Part shown: positions 15,515 to 23,273 of the stretch, piece after piece | Numbering within the stretch: the stretch's first letter is position 1 | Layout: each line of letters opens with the position of its first letter | From: Glycomyces buryatensis | GTDB taxonomy: Bacteria; Actinomycetota; Actinomycetes; Mycobacteriales; Micromonosporaceae | Direction: 5' to 3' | DNA: 33,226 nt | Assembly: GCF_004912275.1 (NCBI RefSeq) | Contig: NZ_STGY01000031.1 | Coordinates: 1 to 33,226, forward strand | Made by a program: the position numbers and the translations under genes | Notes under the pieces: generated by a model | Seen by the model: the letters and a program-made list of their open reading frames with translations, nothing else | Told to the model about the DNA's origin: nothing | Databases searched by the model: none

Positions 15515-16573
15515 TCACCGAATACGCGATGGAGGTGCCGTGCTGTTCCTGATTATCAGGCGGGTCGGGACGATGTCGGTGCCGAGACGCGGCGTGGCGT
15601 GGTCTTGGATCAGCCGCAGCACCTCTTGGGCGCTCCGCCTTCCCACCTCGGCGAAGTCCTGGTGGACGGTGGTCAGGGGCGGGATGAAGTAGGCGGCGTC
15701 GGGGATGTCGTCGAAGCCGACGACGCTGATCTCGTCGGGGACGGCCCTGCCTCGTTCTCCGAAGGCGCGCAGCAGACCGAGAGCCATCTGGTCATTGGCG
15801 GCGAACACCGCGGTACAGTCCGGTCGGTCTGCCAGCGCCTGCCCGGCGGCATAGCCGGAGGCGGCCGACCAGTCGCCTTCCACCGGCGGCGGAACGGGCC
15901 GCCCGGCCGCTTCGAGCGCGTCGCGCCAGGCCTGGGTGCGCCGCCTGCTCGCGTAGGAGGTGCGGAGGCCGGTCACGTGCCACACGGTCTCGTGTCCGAG
16001 CTCGAGCAGGTGCTCGACGGCGGATCGGGTGCCGCCGCCCTGGTCGGAGTCGATCACGCGGTAGCGGTCGGCGGCATCGGAGTCGACTACGACGATGTGG
16101 ACTCCGGGCGGCAGTTGCACGATGGCCGTGTCGAGCAGTTCGGTCTCGATGAAGACGATGACGGCGTCGACCGCCAGCTCGTCCATCCGCGTGAAGGCTC
16201 CCATCATATTGTCCTGAGTGGGCACGTCGATGGGGATCAGAGTGATCGCGTAGCCCGCCTTGGCGGCATACGCGGTGATCGCCTCGACCGTGGTGGTCTT
16301 GCCGGTGGCCGTCGGCCTGAAGAGGATCACGCCGATGGTCCTGAACTGCCCGTTCCGCAGGGCCCGCGCGGCGCTGTTGGGCCGGTATCCCAACTGCCGC
16401 ATCGCGCGCTGCACGTTCTCGCGGGTTGAGGGCGTCACGCTCGCGTGGCCGTTGGCGACCCGCGACACCGTCTGGGTCGAGACGCCGGCGGCCTTGGCGA
16501 CGTCGGTGATCGATACGCCGTTCCTGCGCAGCCCGCCCGCTCTCCCCGGGCTTCCCGGCTCCACATCGGCCAT
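15515..16573 (-). CDS. LacI-family transcriptional regulator
   Basis: This 352-residue repressor has the LacI helix-turn-helix and hinge at 20-75 (VSITDVAKAAGVSTQTVSRV, then the hinge segment NSAARALRNG). The periplasmic-binding-protein-like effector domain follows: RTIGVILFRP, AVIVFIETELLDT, HIVVVDSDAADRYRVIDSDQ, TAVFAANDQMALGLLRAFGE and ISVVGFDDIPDAAYFIPPLT. Proteins of this kind bind sugars or oligosaccharides. GTGGAG about 5 nt before the ATG supports the start. It is divergent from the GH5 glycosidase, and a perfect palindrome of LacI type lies between them, so it most likely represses that gene and itself until a breakdown sugar is bound. Confidence 0.94.
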   Translation of the reverse strand: MADVEPGSPGRAGGLRRNGVSITDVAKAAGVSTQTVSRVANGHASVTPSTRENVQRAMRQLGYRPNSAARALRNGQFRTIGVILFRPTATGKTTTVEAITAYAAKAGYAITLIPIDVPTQDNMMGAFTRMDELAVDAVIVFIETELLDTAIVQLPPGVHIVVVDSDAADRYRVIDSDQGGGTRSAVEHLLELGHETVWHVTGLRTSYASRRRTQAWRDALEAAGRPVPPPVEGDWSAASGYAAGQALADRPDCTAVFAANDQMALGLLRAFGERGRAVPDEISVVGFDDIPDAAYFIPPLTTVHQDFAEVGRRSAQEVLRLIQDHATPRLGTDIVPTRLIIRNSTAPPSRIR

Positions 16574-16686
16574 CGCGTCTCCACTTCCGTCACTTGCGAA
16601 TCGTCGGTTTCCGGGCGGCCTTTGGACCGGACGCTAACACGCGTGAAACCTTGACCGCACATGTGGCGAATGCCATACTACCGCCA

Positions 16687-16704
16687 GATGTTGACGTCAA
16701 CATC
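16687..16704. promoter_or_regulatory. 18-bp LacI-type operator shared by two divergent promoters
   Basis: GATGTTGACGTCAACATC is a perfect palindrome with a central CG, as in LacI-family operators. It contains TTGACG on both strands. On the minus strand TTGACG (16700-16695) is followed after 17 nt by TATGGC (16677-16672), in front of lacI. On the plus strand TTGACG (16691-16696) is followed after 16 nt by TACTCC (16713-16718), in front of the GH5 gene. Confidence 0.8.
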
Positions 16705-16754
16705 GCCCCATCTACTCCCTCATCGCCATAAGACTCTCGAGATCGGTCAAACCC

Positions 16755-18242
16755 ATGCCAACCATCAGTCCCACTGCTTCCCCACCGCCCCGCTCCCGTT
16801 CCCTCCGCCGCCTCATCGTCGGCGTCATTTCCGCGATTGCCCTGGTGCCCACCGTGATCCTGGCCAGCGCCTCGCCGGCCGCCGCGGACACCAGCCAGTT
16901 CCGGGGCGTGAACTGGGCGGTGCTGGGCGACAACTTCGTCGAGGGCCCCCTGGTCCTCGACAAGCTGAGCCAGTCCGACAGCTACGACACCGTCGTGGCC
17001 AAGGCCAACGCCCTCTACGACGGCTTCGAGGAGACCCTCGGGGTCAATACGGTCCGGTTGCCCGTCAACACGCACACCGTCGGCACCTCCTGGTGGGACG
17101 CGTATTCGGGCACGATCGACGCCGCCACCGACCGGGGCTTCAAGGTCATCCTCGCCTACTGGGAGGACGGCGCGGCCTCCGGCGGCCGCATCACCGACAT
17201 GAACGCCTTCAACTCCATGTGGGACACGGTGGTCGCCGAGTACGGCTCCAACGACCTGGTCTACTTCGAGCCGATGAACGAGCCCCACGGCTACTCGGCG
17301 TCCGATTGGGCCAACGTCGCCGCCGCCTGGCTGAGCGCTCGCCCCTCGGTTCCCAAGGGCCGCATCCTCATCGGCGGCGCCGGTTACAGCCAGGACGTCA
17401 AGCCGATCTGCGCCGACTCCCGCCTGGCCGGCACGCTCCTGTCCTATCACCACTACGCCTTCTTCTACGGCGAGAAGGACTACGCCGGGTGGGTGCAGAG
17501 CTTCCGGGACGGCCTCGGCAGCTGCGCCTCGCGCTCCGTCCTCACCGAATTCGGCGCGCCGATGAACAACGGCCTCAACTACGCCGACCCGGGCAGCAGC
17601 GAGAACTTCGTCCGGTACATCCGCGCCGTCACCGACACCCAGCGCGAGCTGGGCATGGGATCGACCTACTGGCCCGCATTGGGCGGCAAGACCGGCTCGA
17701 TCGGCTACGACTGGTACTCGATGTACTCGGTCAGCGGCTCCGGCACCGACCTGAGCGTGAGCATCCGCAACCCCTCAGGCGCCGACCGCATCATGCACGG
17801 CTGGGGCGACGGCGGCAGCGCCACCGGAGCGGTCACGCTCACCGCGCGGCACTCGGCCAAGTGCGCCGATGTGGTCAGCGCGTCGTCCGCCAACGGCGCC
17901 GAGATCGCGCAGTACAACTGCAATGGGCGCGACAACCAGCGCTGGCAGTTCGAGGATCTCGGCAACGGCTATTTCCGGATCATCGCCCGGCACTCTGGCA
18001 AATGCCTCGACGTGGACGCCGCCTCGACCGCCAATAGCGCCAGGGTCATCCAGTGGACCTGCAACGGCGGACAGAACCAGCAATGGCAGGTCCAGGACGC
18101 CGGGGGCGGCTACGTCTACCTGGTCGCGCGACATTCGGGCAAGTGCCTGGACGTGCCGGGCCGCGCCACCGCCGACGGCACCCGCCTGACCCAGTACACC
18201 TGCAACGGCGGGCAGAACCAGCAGTTCGCACGCAGCACCTGA
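16755..18242 (+). CDS. Secreted GH5 glycosidase with C-terminal ricin-type (CBM13-like) domain
   Basis: This 495-residue secreted enzyme hydrolyses a beta-linked polysaccharide. A signal peptide covers about 1-45 (basic RSRSLRRL, hydrophobic core, ASPAAAD). The GH5 barrel spans about 47-330, starting with FRGVNW. The acid/base is E176 in FEPMNEPHG and the nucleophile E265 in LTEFGAP; HHY at 232-234 is also typical. The last 140 residues form a beta-trefoil with three repeats carrying KCADV, KCLDV, KCLDV and QRW, QQW, QQF. Such domains bind galactose- or xylose-containing chains. Endoglucanase, mannanase and related activities all occur in GH5, and I cannot choose. The ribosome site is weak. 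The LacI regulator next door and the palindrome at 16687-16704 point to sugar induction. Confidence 0.92.
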   Translation: MPTISPTASPPPRSRSLRRLIVGVISAIALVPTVILASASPAAADTSQFRGVNWAVLGDNFVEGPLVLDKLSQSDSYDTVVAKANALYDGFEETLGVNTVRLPVNTHTVGTSWWDAYSGTIDAATDRGFKVILAYWEDGAASGGRITDMNAFNSMWDTVVAEYGSNDLVYFEPMNEPHGYSASDWANVAAAWLSARPSVPKGRILIGGAGYSQDVKPICADSRLAGTLLSYHHYAFFYGEKDYAGWVQSFRDGLGSCASRSVLTEFGAPMNNGLNYADPGSSENFVRYIRAVTDTQRELGMGSTYWPALGGKTGSIGYDWYSMYSVSGSGTDLSVSIRNPSGADRIMHGWGDGGSATGAVTLTARHSAKCADVVSASSANGAEIAQYNCNGRDNQRWQFEDLGNGYFRIIARHSGKCLDVDAASTANSARVIQWTCNGGQNQQWQVQDAGGGYVYLVARHSGKCLDVPGRATADGTRLTQYTCNGGQNQQFARST

Positions 18243-18295
18243 GCGGCGGCGAGTCGGTTGCACGGAGCGTCGCCGGCAGGCGCCGCACACGCAAA

Positions 18296-18325
18296 ACGCT
18301 CGGCTGGGGTTTCCCAGCCGAGCGT
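18296..18325. terminator. Bidirectional terminator between convergent genes
   Basis: A perfect 13-bp stem with a GTTT loop (ACGCTCGGCTGGG and its complement) lies 54 bp past the GH5 stop and 51 bp past the stop of the minus-strand gene. On the minus strand the stem runs into TTTTGCG, so it should work best in that direction. Confidence 0.85.
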
Positions 18326-18375
18326 CTCGCCTAGCTGCACCCATCTAGCAGCTGGTCTGGTGGCGACAACTCGCC

Positions 18376-19497
18376 CTATTCGCAGGTCCAGGTGACCGCG
18401 TTGAAGATCGCCAGGTCGGCATCGTCCTGACCCATGTAGACGTCTCCGGTGATCAGGGTCCCGTCGGCGCTGATCTCCCGCGCGTACTCCTCCATGGTCC
18501 TGTCCTCCGGGGGAATGACCCCGGGCAGCTCCACGACCGTGTCACCGGCCTGGTAGGCCGCGATACTGGGCGTGCCCCGCACCATCCCGGCGACGGTGCC
18601 GTCGGCGCTGACCGCCAGCTCGCCGTCGAGAGCGGTCAGCTCCGCGGTGCCCTCGGCCAGGTTCCAGCGGACGCCCTGGGGCTGCGTTCCCGAGCCTGGG
18701 ATGAAGAACTGGCCGGAAGCCCAGTCGCCGTTGATGTCCGCGGCGATGGAGAATCCCTCGCCCGGCACGCCGCCCTCGGGCGCCGGCAGGATGGAGCCGG
18801 TACCGTCGGCGTCCCACGTGTACGCCGTCGCGGTGCCGTTCTCGTTGTAGACGGCCCCGATGATCGTGCCGTCGTCGCCGATGTCATGGGCGACGCCCGA
18901 GATCTCGCCGTCCGGCAGCGCCAGCTCGACGGGCCCGGAGCCGTCGGCGGGCCACAGGAGCGGGATGCCGCCGTCGAAGGACGCGCCGCTGCCGACGATG
19001 TCGCCGCCCTCGTTGATCCCGTGGGCCCGTCCGTCGTCCCCGGGGAGGGGGAGCTCGGTGAGCGCGCCGTCGCTCCAGACGTAGGGGATTTCACGCCCTT
19101 CGCCGTTCGCGTATCCGGTGCCGTTCCCCGAGGAGTTGACGTCCCGGATCCGCGGGTGATCGCCGGGCATGGGCACCTCGGTGACCTCACCGTTGGAATA
19201 CAGGCGCGGGAACGCGCCGAGCCCGTCGGGATAGCTCTGGTCGAGCGGCAGTGCGTAGTAGGCGATGACGGAGCCGTCGTCGCTCATCCCGCTGACGCGC
19301 GTGTGGATGAGGTCCTCGGGGATCGGGAGGGCCTCCATGACGCAGGCCTGCGCCGCGTCGGGCGCGGTCTCCTCGGTCGGCTCGTCGGCCGAGGCGATCT
19401 GGACCGAGACCACCGCGGTCGCGCCGGCCGCGGCGATCGCGATCGTGGCGAGCAGCGCCTTGCGGGCCTTGAACCTTCGTCGCACCGTCGTTGGCAT
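18376..19497 (-). CDS. Secreted HAF-repeat-like (predicted beta-propeller) protein
   Basis: This 373-residue protein has a signal peptide at about 1-37 (RRRFKARK, hydrophobic ALLATIAIAAAGATAVVSV, then ASADEP). The mature part is acidic and built from repeated units of about 40-50 residues, each with a pattern such as 'I-DDGTIIGAVYNENGTATAYTW' or 'INEGGDIVGSGASFDGGIPLLW', separated by '-LPLPGDDGRAHG' type turns. This resembles HAF or WD-like extracellular repeat proteins, which are often predicted beta-propellers. No enzyme motif is visible; a role in surface binding is a guess. The ATG at 19497 is preferred since it opens the signal peptide and has AAGGGA about 10 nt upstream; the frame extends 13 residues further. 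Confidence 0.8.
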   Translation of the reverse strand: MPTTVRRRFKARKALLATIAIAAAGATAVVSVQIASADEPTEETAPDAAQACVMEALPIPEDLIHTRVSGMSDDGSVIAYYALPLDQSYPDGLGAFPRLYSNGEVTEVPMPGDHPRIRDVNSSGNGTGYANGEGREIPYVWSDGALTELPLPGDDGRAHGINEGGDIVGSGASFDGGIPLLWPADGSGPVELALPDGEISGVAHDIGDDGTIIGAVYNENGTATAYTWDADGTGSILPAPEGGVPGEGFSIAADINGDWASGQFFIPGSGTQPQGVRWNLAEGTAELTALDGELAVSADGTVAGMVRGTPSIAAYQAGDTVVELPGVIPPEDRTMEEYAREISADGTLITGDVYMGQDDADLAIFNAVTWTCE

Positions 19498-19820
19498 CGT
19501 TTCGGTTTCCCTTCGGGCAGCGGATTCGTCCGGCATCTACCGGTCTGAGCCACGGTACGACGCGGATTCTCCTCCAGGTGGCGGTCCATTTCGGCCCGCA
19601 ACTCGCGTCCGACACGACAAAACGCCTGGTGAAATGGCATGACTTGCGGATCGCCGGGTGCGCTTCCCCGCATTGGCGGCCGGCAGACTGCCGGTGTCCC
19701 GCCGGTTGCCCGCCTCGAAATCGCCGCGATCCGCTGCTGTACTTGACGCATCTTCGATGAGAAAGCGACCATGTTCAGTCCGATCCAAGCCCTCGTGACT
19801 CACGCTGCCGGCGGCAATCC
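19498..19820. other. Divergent spacer before the M48 operon
   Basis: This 323-bp gap separates the secreted repeat protein from the peptidase operon. A small hairpin CCGGCA-GAC-TGCCGG is at 19680-19694, and TTGACG at 19743-19748 could be a -35 box, though no clear -10 follows. Short open frames on the minus strand look random. I see no gene. Confidence 0.4.
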
Positions 19821-21341
19821 GTGATCCTATTGCCCCGCACCGTGCTCTGGGTGCTGCTGATCAACGCCGTCCCGGTGGCGATGCTCGCCCTCATGGGCGC
19901 ATTGATCTGGTTCAATACCTGGGCGTTCATCGTCGCTCCCGTCACCGCCGTCAAGATCGCGATCGGCGTCGTGCCGACCGTGCTGGTGCTCGGCCGCGGG
20001 CTGTGGGTGCTGTTCTCCAAGAACGACAACTCGGTGCACGGCGTGCCGGTGCGCGAGCACGAGCAGCCGGAGCTGTGGGCGCTCGTCCGCAGGCTCGCCG
20101 TGGTCGCGGACACCGCGCCCCCGGACGACATCCATCTGGTCGCGGAGGCGAACGCGTCCGTCCGTGAGGACACCCGGCTGCTCGGCCTGCTCTCCGCCCG
20201 GCGGCACATGTTCATCGGCGCCCCGCTGGTCGCCGCGATGAGTTCGGCCCAGCTCGCCGCGGTGCTGACCCACGAGCTCGCGCACTACAGCAATCGGGAC
20301 ACCCGCTTCGCCGGCCTGGCCTACCGCAGCCGCAGCGCGTTCACGCGCACGCTGTCCACGATCAATCGGGGCGACCGCCTCCAGCTGGGGCTGCATTTCC
20401 TGCTGCGGCGCTACGGCGCGTTCGTGTTCCGCGCTTCGGCGAAGCTGAGCAGGCGCCAGGAGAGCGTGGCGGACGAGGCGGCCGCGGTCGCCGTCGGTTC
20501 GGCGGCCACCGCCTCCGCTTTCCGCGAGCTGGCGCCGATCGCCGAGTCGTGGGACGTGTTCGAGAACAACCACCTGGTCATCGGCTGGGACGCAGGCTAT
20601 CTGCCGGCCGACGTGTTCGCCGGGTACCGCAAATTGCACGTCTCGCTGCACGACGCCCTGCACGGCCTGCGCACCGATCCGCCGGATACGGCGGATCCGT
20701 TCGACTCGCACCCGCCGCTGCGCGAACGGATCCTTGCCATCGACGCACTGGGCGCCGTCGGCACGATCCACGTCCCCGCCACGCACGCGCTCGGCCTGCT
20801 GCGCGATCCCCTGCGGCTGCTCGACGCGGCGGTGCTGGCCGACCTGACGCCCGAGGCGCAGTCCAAGCGGCGCGCGGACTGGCCGACACTGATCCGCCTC
20901 AGCGGCCTCGGCTCGCTGACCGAGAACACCGACCGCGTGCTGGCCACCGCCGCCCGGATCACCGGGGGACCGCCGACACTACGCACGCTGCTGGACGCGC
21001 TCGACGCGGGCCACCTGATCGAACTCGGCGCGGATCCGAACCATGCGGCCAATCCGTCGGACGGCCCACGCGTCCTTCGCGAACGATCCAAACTGATCGT
21101 CCATAAGGCACTGTTCGGCGCGGTGGCCGCGGCGCTCACCTCGGCGGGCGCACTGCGCTGGACCGAATCGTGGCCGTCGGTCGGCACCATGCGGCTGGAC
21201 GAGCGGTATCCGGACTCGCTGCCGGACCTGATCGACGCCGCGGTCGCCGACCGCCCCGACACCTCGCGCCTGCGCGCGCTCCTCGATTCGGTAAGAGACT
21301 CACCAGGAAGGCCAGGACATCATGGCGCTGTTGCTAGGTAA
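19821..21341 (+). CDS. Membrane-bound M48 family zinc metallopeptidase
   Basis: This 506-residue protein has two N-terminal membrane helices (about 8-30 and 33-63) and a cytoplasmic or membrane-facing peptidase domain. The zinc motif is HELAH at 151-155, and the third ligand is probably E214 in RRQESVADEAA, the family's ExxxD pattern. PDDIHLVAEANAS before it and the TADPFDSHPPLRERI segment are also typical of M48. HtpX-type members remove damaged membrane proteins. The C-terminal 200 residues have no motif I know. The start is a GTG at 19821 with a poor ribosome site. The stop overlaps the next gene by 20 nt, so it begins a three-gene operon. Confidence 0.9.
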   Translation: MILLPRTVLWVLLINAVPVAMLALMGALIWFNTWAFIVAPVTAVKIAIGVVPTVLVLGRGLWVLFSKNDNSVHGVPVREHEQPELWALVRRLAVVADTAPPDDIHLVAEANASVREDTRLLGLLSARRHMFIGAPLVAAMSSAQLAAVLTHELAHYSNRDTRFAGLAYRSRSAFTRTLSTINRGDRLQLGLHFLLRRYGAFVFRASAKLSRRQESVADEAAAVAVGSAATASAFRELAPIAESWDVFENNHLVIGWDAGYLPADVFAGYRKLHVSLHDALHGLRTDPPDTADPFDSHPPLRERILAIDALGAVGTIHVPATHALGLLRDPLRLLDAAVLADLTPEAQSKRRADWPTLIRLSGLGSLTENTDRVLATAARITGGPPTLRTLLDALDAGHLIELGADPNHAANPSDGPRVLRERSKLIVHKALFGAVAAALTSAGALRWTESWPSVGTMRLDERYPDSLPDLIDAAVADRPDTSRLRALLDSVRDSPGRPGHHGAVAR

Positions 21342-22452
21342 GAAGACCAAGGTCCTGATGGCCATGCGAAAGGAGGCCAAGCACCGGGGCCTGTCATGGA
21401 AGGCCTACCTCGAATCGACGAACGCCGAAGAACTGATCGCCCTGTGCCAGCAGATCGACCCGACCATCGATCCGGCCGAACTGATCGAGGGCCTGCCCTC
21501 CGAGCCGCCCGTCGACGTCACCAAATGGGGCCTGCCGCCCAGGCACGCGCTGCGCACCGACCTGATCAGCCCGGTCCCGGTGATCACCACGGCCGTGACG
21601 GCGGCGCGGGCGGGCGACTGGCGACCGGCCGCCCACCTGCTCAATCGCAGCTACGGGGACTGGGCGATGCGCGCCGCCGCGGTGCACGCGCTCGCCGAGA
21701 CCGTGGCGGACGACCGCACCTGGGTGGAGTCGTGGCGCGCGGCCGGCACCGGCGACGACCGGCACATCGCGGCCGTCGACGCGCAGGGTCTGCTCTGGCT
21801 GGCCTGGAAGCTGCGCGGCGACAACAACCACGAGAACACCTCGGCCCAGCAGAGCGAGGCGTTCCTCCAGGTATTGCCGCAGGCGGAGGGTGCGGCGTGG
21901 AAGGCGACCGAGCTGGCGCCGGACGACCCGACGCCGTGGACCACGCTCATCACGCTCGCCATGGGCCTCGAATTCGACAATGCCAAGTTCGCCGCGATCT
22001 GGCGCGAACTGCTGGTCCGAGACCCGCTGCACCGCAGCGGACACGAGTTCGCGGGGCAGTACTGGTCGGGCTACGGCGAGGGCCGGATGCTCTCCTTCGC
22101 GTTCCAGGCCGCCGCCGCGTCCCCGTCGCTCGCCTTCCTGGTCGTCCAGGCGGCGGCCGAGGGCGAGGATGAGAACGAGAACGTATGGAAGATGGCCGAG
22201 GTCCACCGCGCGCTCGACGCGATGCTGCACTGGCTCGGCACTCCCCAAGGCGGTGGGGGCGTCGACGCGAGCGCCGACCGCCGCTGGGCGGTATACGGTC
22301 TGGTGAGCGCCGGCAGGGGCGCCGAGGCGCTGCCGCTGTTCCAGCAGCTGGGCATCGACGCCTCCGGCACGCCGTGGCATTACTGGGGCGACGCCGCGAT
22401 CGCCAACTTCGACCGATTCCGGCGCAGGGCCTGCGCCGCCACCCTCGCCTGA
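21322..22452 (+). CDS. Helical-repeat (TPR-like) protein of unknown function
   Basis: The 376-residue product is soluble with no signal peptide. The N-terminal 60 residues are helical and charged (KKTKVLMAMRKEAKHRGLSW); the rest is a helical solenoid with repeat-like pairs such as DWRPAAHLLNRSYGDWAMRA, AAWKATELAPDDPTPWTTLI and GRGAEALPLFQQLGIDASG. WKATELAPDDPTPWTTL is close to a TPR unit. It begins inside the peptidase gene (20-nt overlap), with AGGA about 7 nt before the ATG. Tight coupling to the M48 gene suggests it is an adaptor or regulator of the peptidase. No known family was recognised. Confidence 0.78.
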   Translation: MALLLGKKTKVLMAMRKEAKHRGLSWKAYLESTNAEELIALCQQIDPTIDPAELIEGLPSEPPVDVTKWGLPPRHALRTDLISPVPVITTAVTAARAGDWRPAAHLLNRSYGDWAMRAAAVHALAETVADDRTWVESWRAAGTGDDRHIAAVDAQGLLWLAWKLRGDNNHENTSAQQSEAFLQVLPQAEGAAWKATELAPDDPTPWTTLITLAMGLEFDNAKFAAIWRELLVRDPLHRSGHEFAGQYWSGYGEGRMLSFAFQAAAASPSLAFLVVQAAAEGEDENENVWKMAEVHRALDAMLHWLGTPQGGGGVDASADRRWAVYGLVSAGRGAEALPLFQQLGIDASGTPWHYWGDAAIANFDRFRRRACAATLA

Positions 22453-22465
22453 CCGAAGGACGGCC

Positions 22466-23182
22466 ATGGAAGACATCGTCGCCGGCAATCCGGACCGGAC
22501 CACCCGAAAATCCAAGCCCCCACCCGGATGGACCCTGCCATTGCGCCCGTTCGGATACCTGCTGGTCGGCCTGGTCTGGCTGGCGATCTGGGGGTTCGTC
22601 TTCGCCCTGGGCTGGGGGATCTTGATCTACGGTGTCGTATCCGGTGAACTCACGATCGCAGAGATCACCGAACCCGCCATGGCCTCGGTAAGCCACTTCC
22701 TGGCGATGGTCTTCATCGTGGCTCCACTGGTCGTCGTGCTGTTGGGCCCGGTCATCCTGTGGTGGCTGCCGAACGTCTCCTGGCCCCTCGCGGCACTGTC
22801 CTTCGTGTACATCGGCCGGTCCCTGCGCCCGTCGTACCGCCACGAGAAGCTGTCGTTCACCGCGTTCGGCGATCAGACCACCTTCGGTCCGCCCACGATC
22901 TCGAACGTCTCGCTCTCGCTGCAGCCCGTGCGCAATACGGCGCTGACCCGCTTCCTCATGCGCTTCTACGTGGCCGGCTGGGAGCCCAGCGGCATCGGCT
23001 TCCTCGCGATGCTGCCCGCGGGGATCGGCTGGCTGCTGCTCTTCCCCGCCATCGCGAAGGACGTCTCGGCGACCACGAACATCGTGTGCGGCGTGCTCGG
23101 GGTCGGACTCGTCGCGTGGTCGTTCGCGTGGGCACTGCGGAGCATGTGGACGCCCGCCAAGGACCATCGCCGCGCCGAGTAG
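22466..23182 (+). CDS. Integral membrane protein of unknown function
   Basis: This 238-residue protein has a soluble, proline-rich N-terminus, two membrane helices at about 31-56 (LLVGLVWLAIWGFVFALGWG) and 79-105 (AMVFIVAPLVVVLLGPVILW), a middle loop of about 80 residues, and two more hydrophobic segments near 177-222 (FLAMLPAGIGWLLLF and VCGVLGVGLVAWSFAW). I do not recognise a family. GAAGGAC lies 6-7 nt before the ATG, 13 nt after the previous stop, so it is the third gene of the peptidase operon. It could be substrate, partner or membrane anchor for the other two. Confidence 0.78.
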   Translation: MEDIVAGNPDRTTRKSKPPPGWTLPLRPFGYLLVGLVWLAIWGFVFALGWGILIYGVVSGELTIAEITEPAMASVSHFLAMVFIVAPLVVVLLGPVILWWLPNVSWPLAALSFVYIGRSLRPSYRHEKLSFTAFGDQTTFGPPTISNVSLSLQPVRNTALTRFLMRFYVAGWEPSGIGFLAMLPAGIGWLLLFPAIAKDVSATTNIVCGVLGVGLVAWSFAWALRSMWTPAKDHRRAE

Positions 23183-23261
23183 GACCGCCCCGACGAGGCC
23201 AGGGCAGCGGCGACACGCCCGTCCGTCCGATCTGCTCGGCGAATGAAAAGCGGAGCCCATC

Positions 23262-23273
23262 TATCATTGCGGC
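23262..23273 (+). promoter_or_regulatory. Probable -10 for a leaderless transcript
   Basis: TATCAT at 23262-23267 ends 6 nt before the ATG of the STAND regulator, which has no ribosome site. This spacing fits a leaderless message. No good -35 is visible. Confidence 0.4.

Noticed and set aside
16661..18037. A 458-codon frame overlapping the GH5 gene
   Set aside because: It is an arginine-rich shadow frame; the GH5 catalytic motifs and the signal peptide are in the other frame.
19537..19803. Minus-strand frame in the spacer before the M48 operon
   Set aside because: It has no ribosome site, no family resemblance and mixed codon use.
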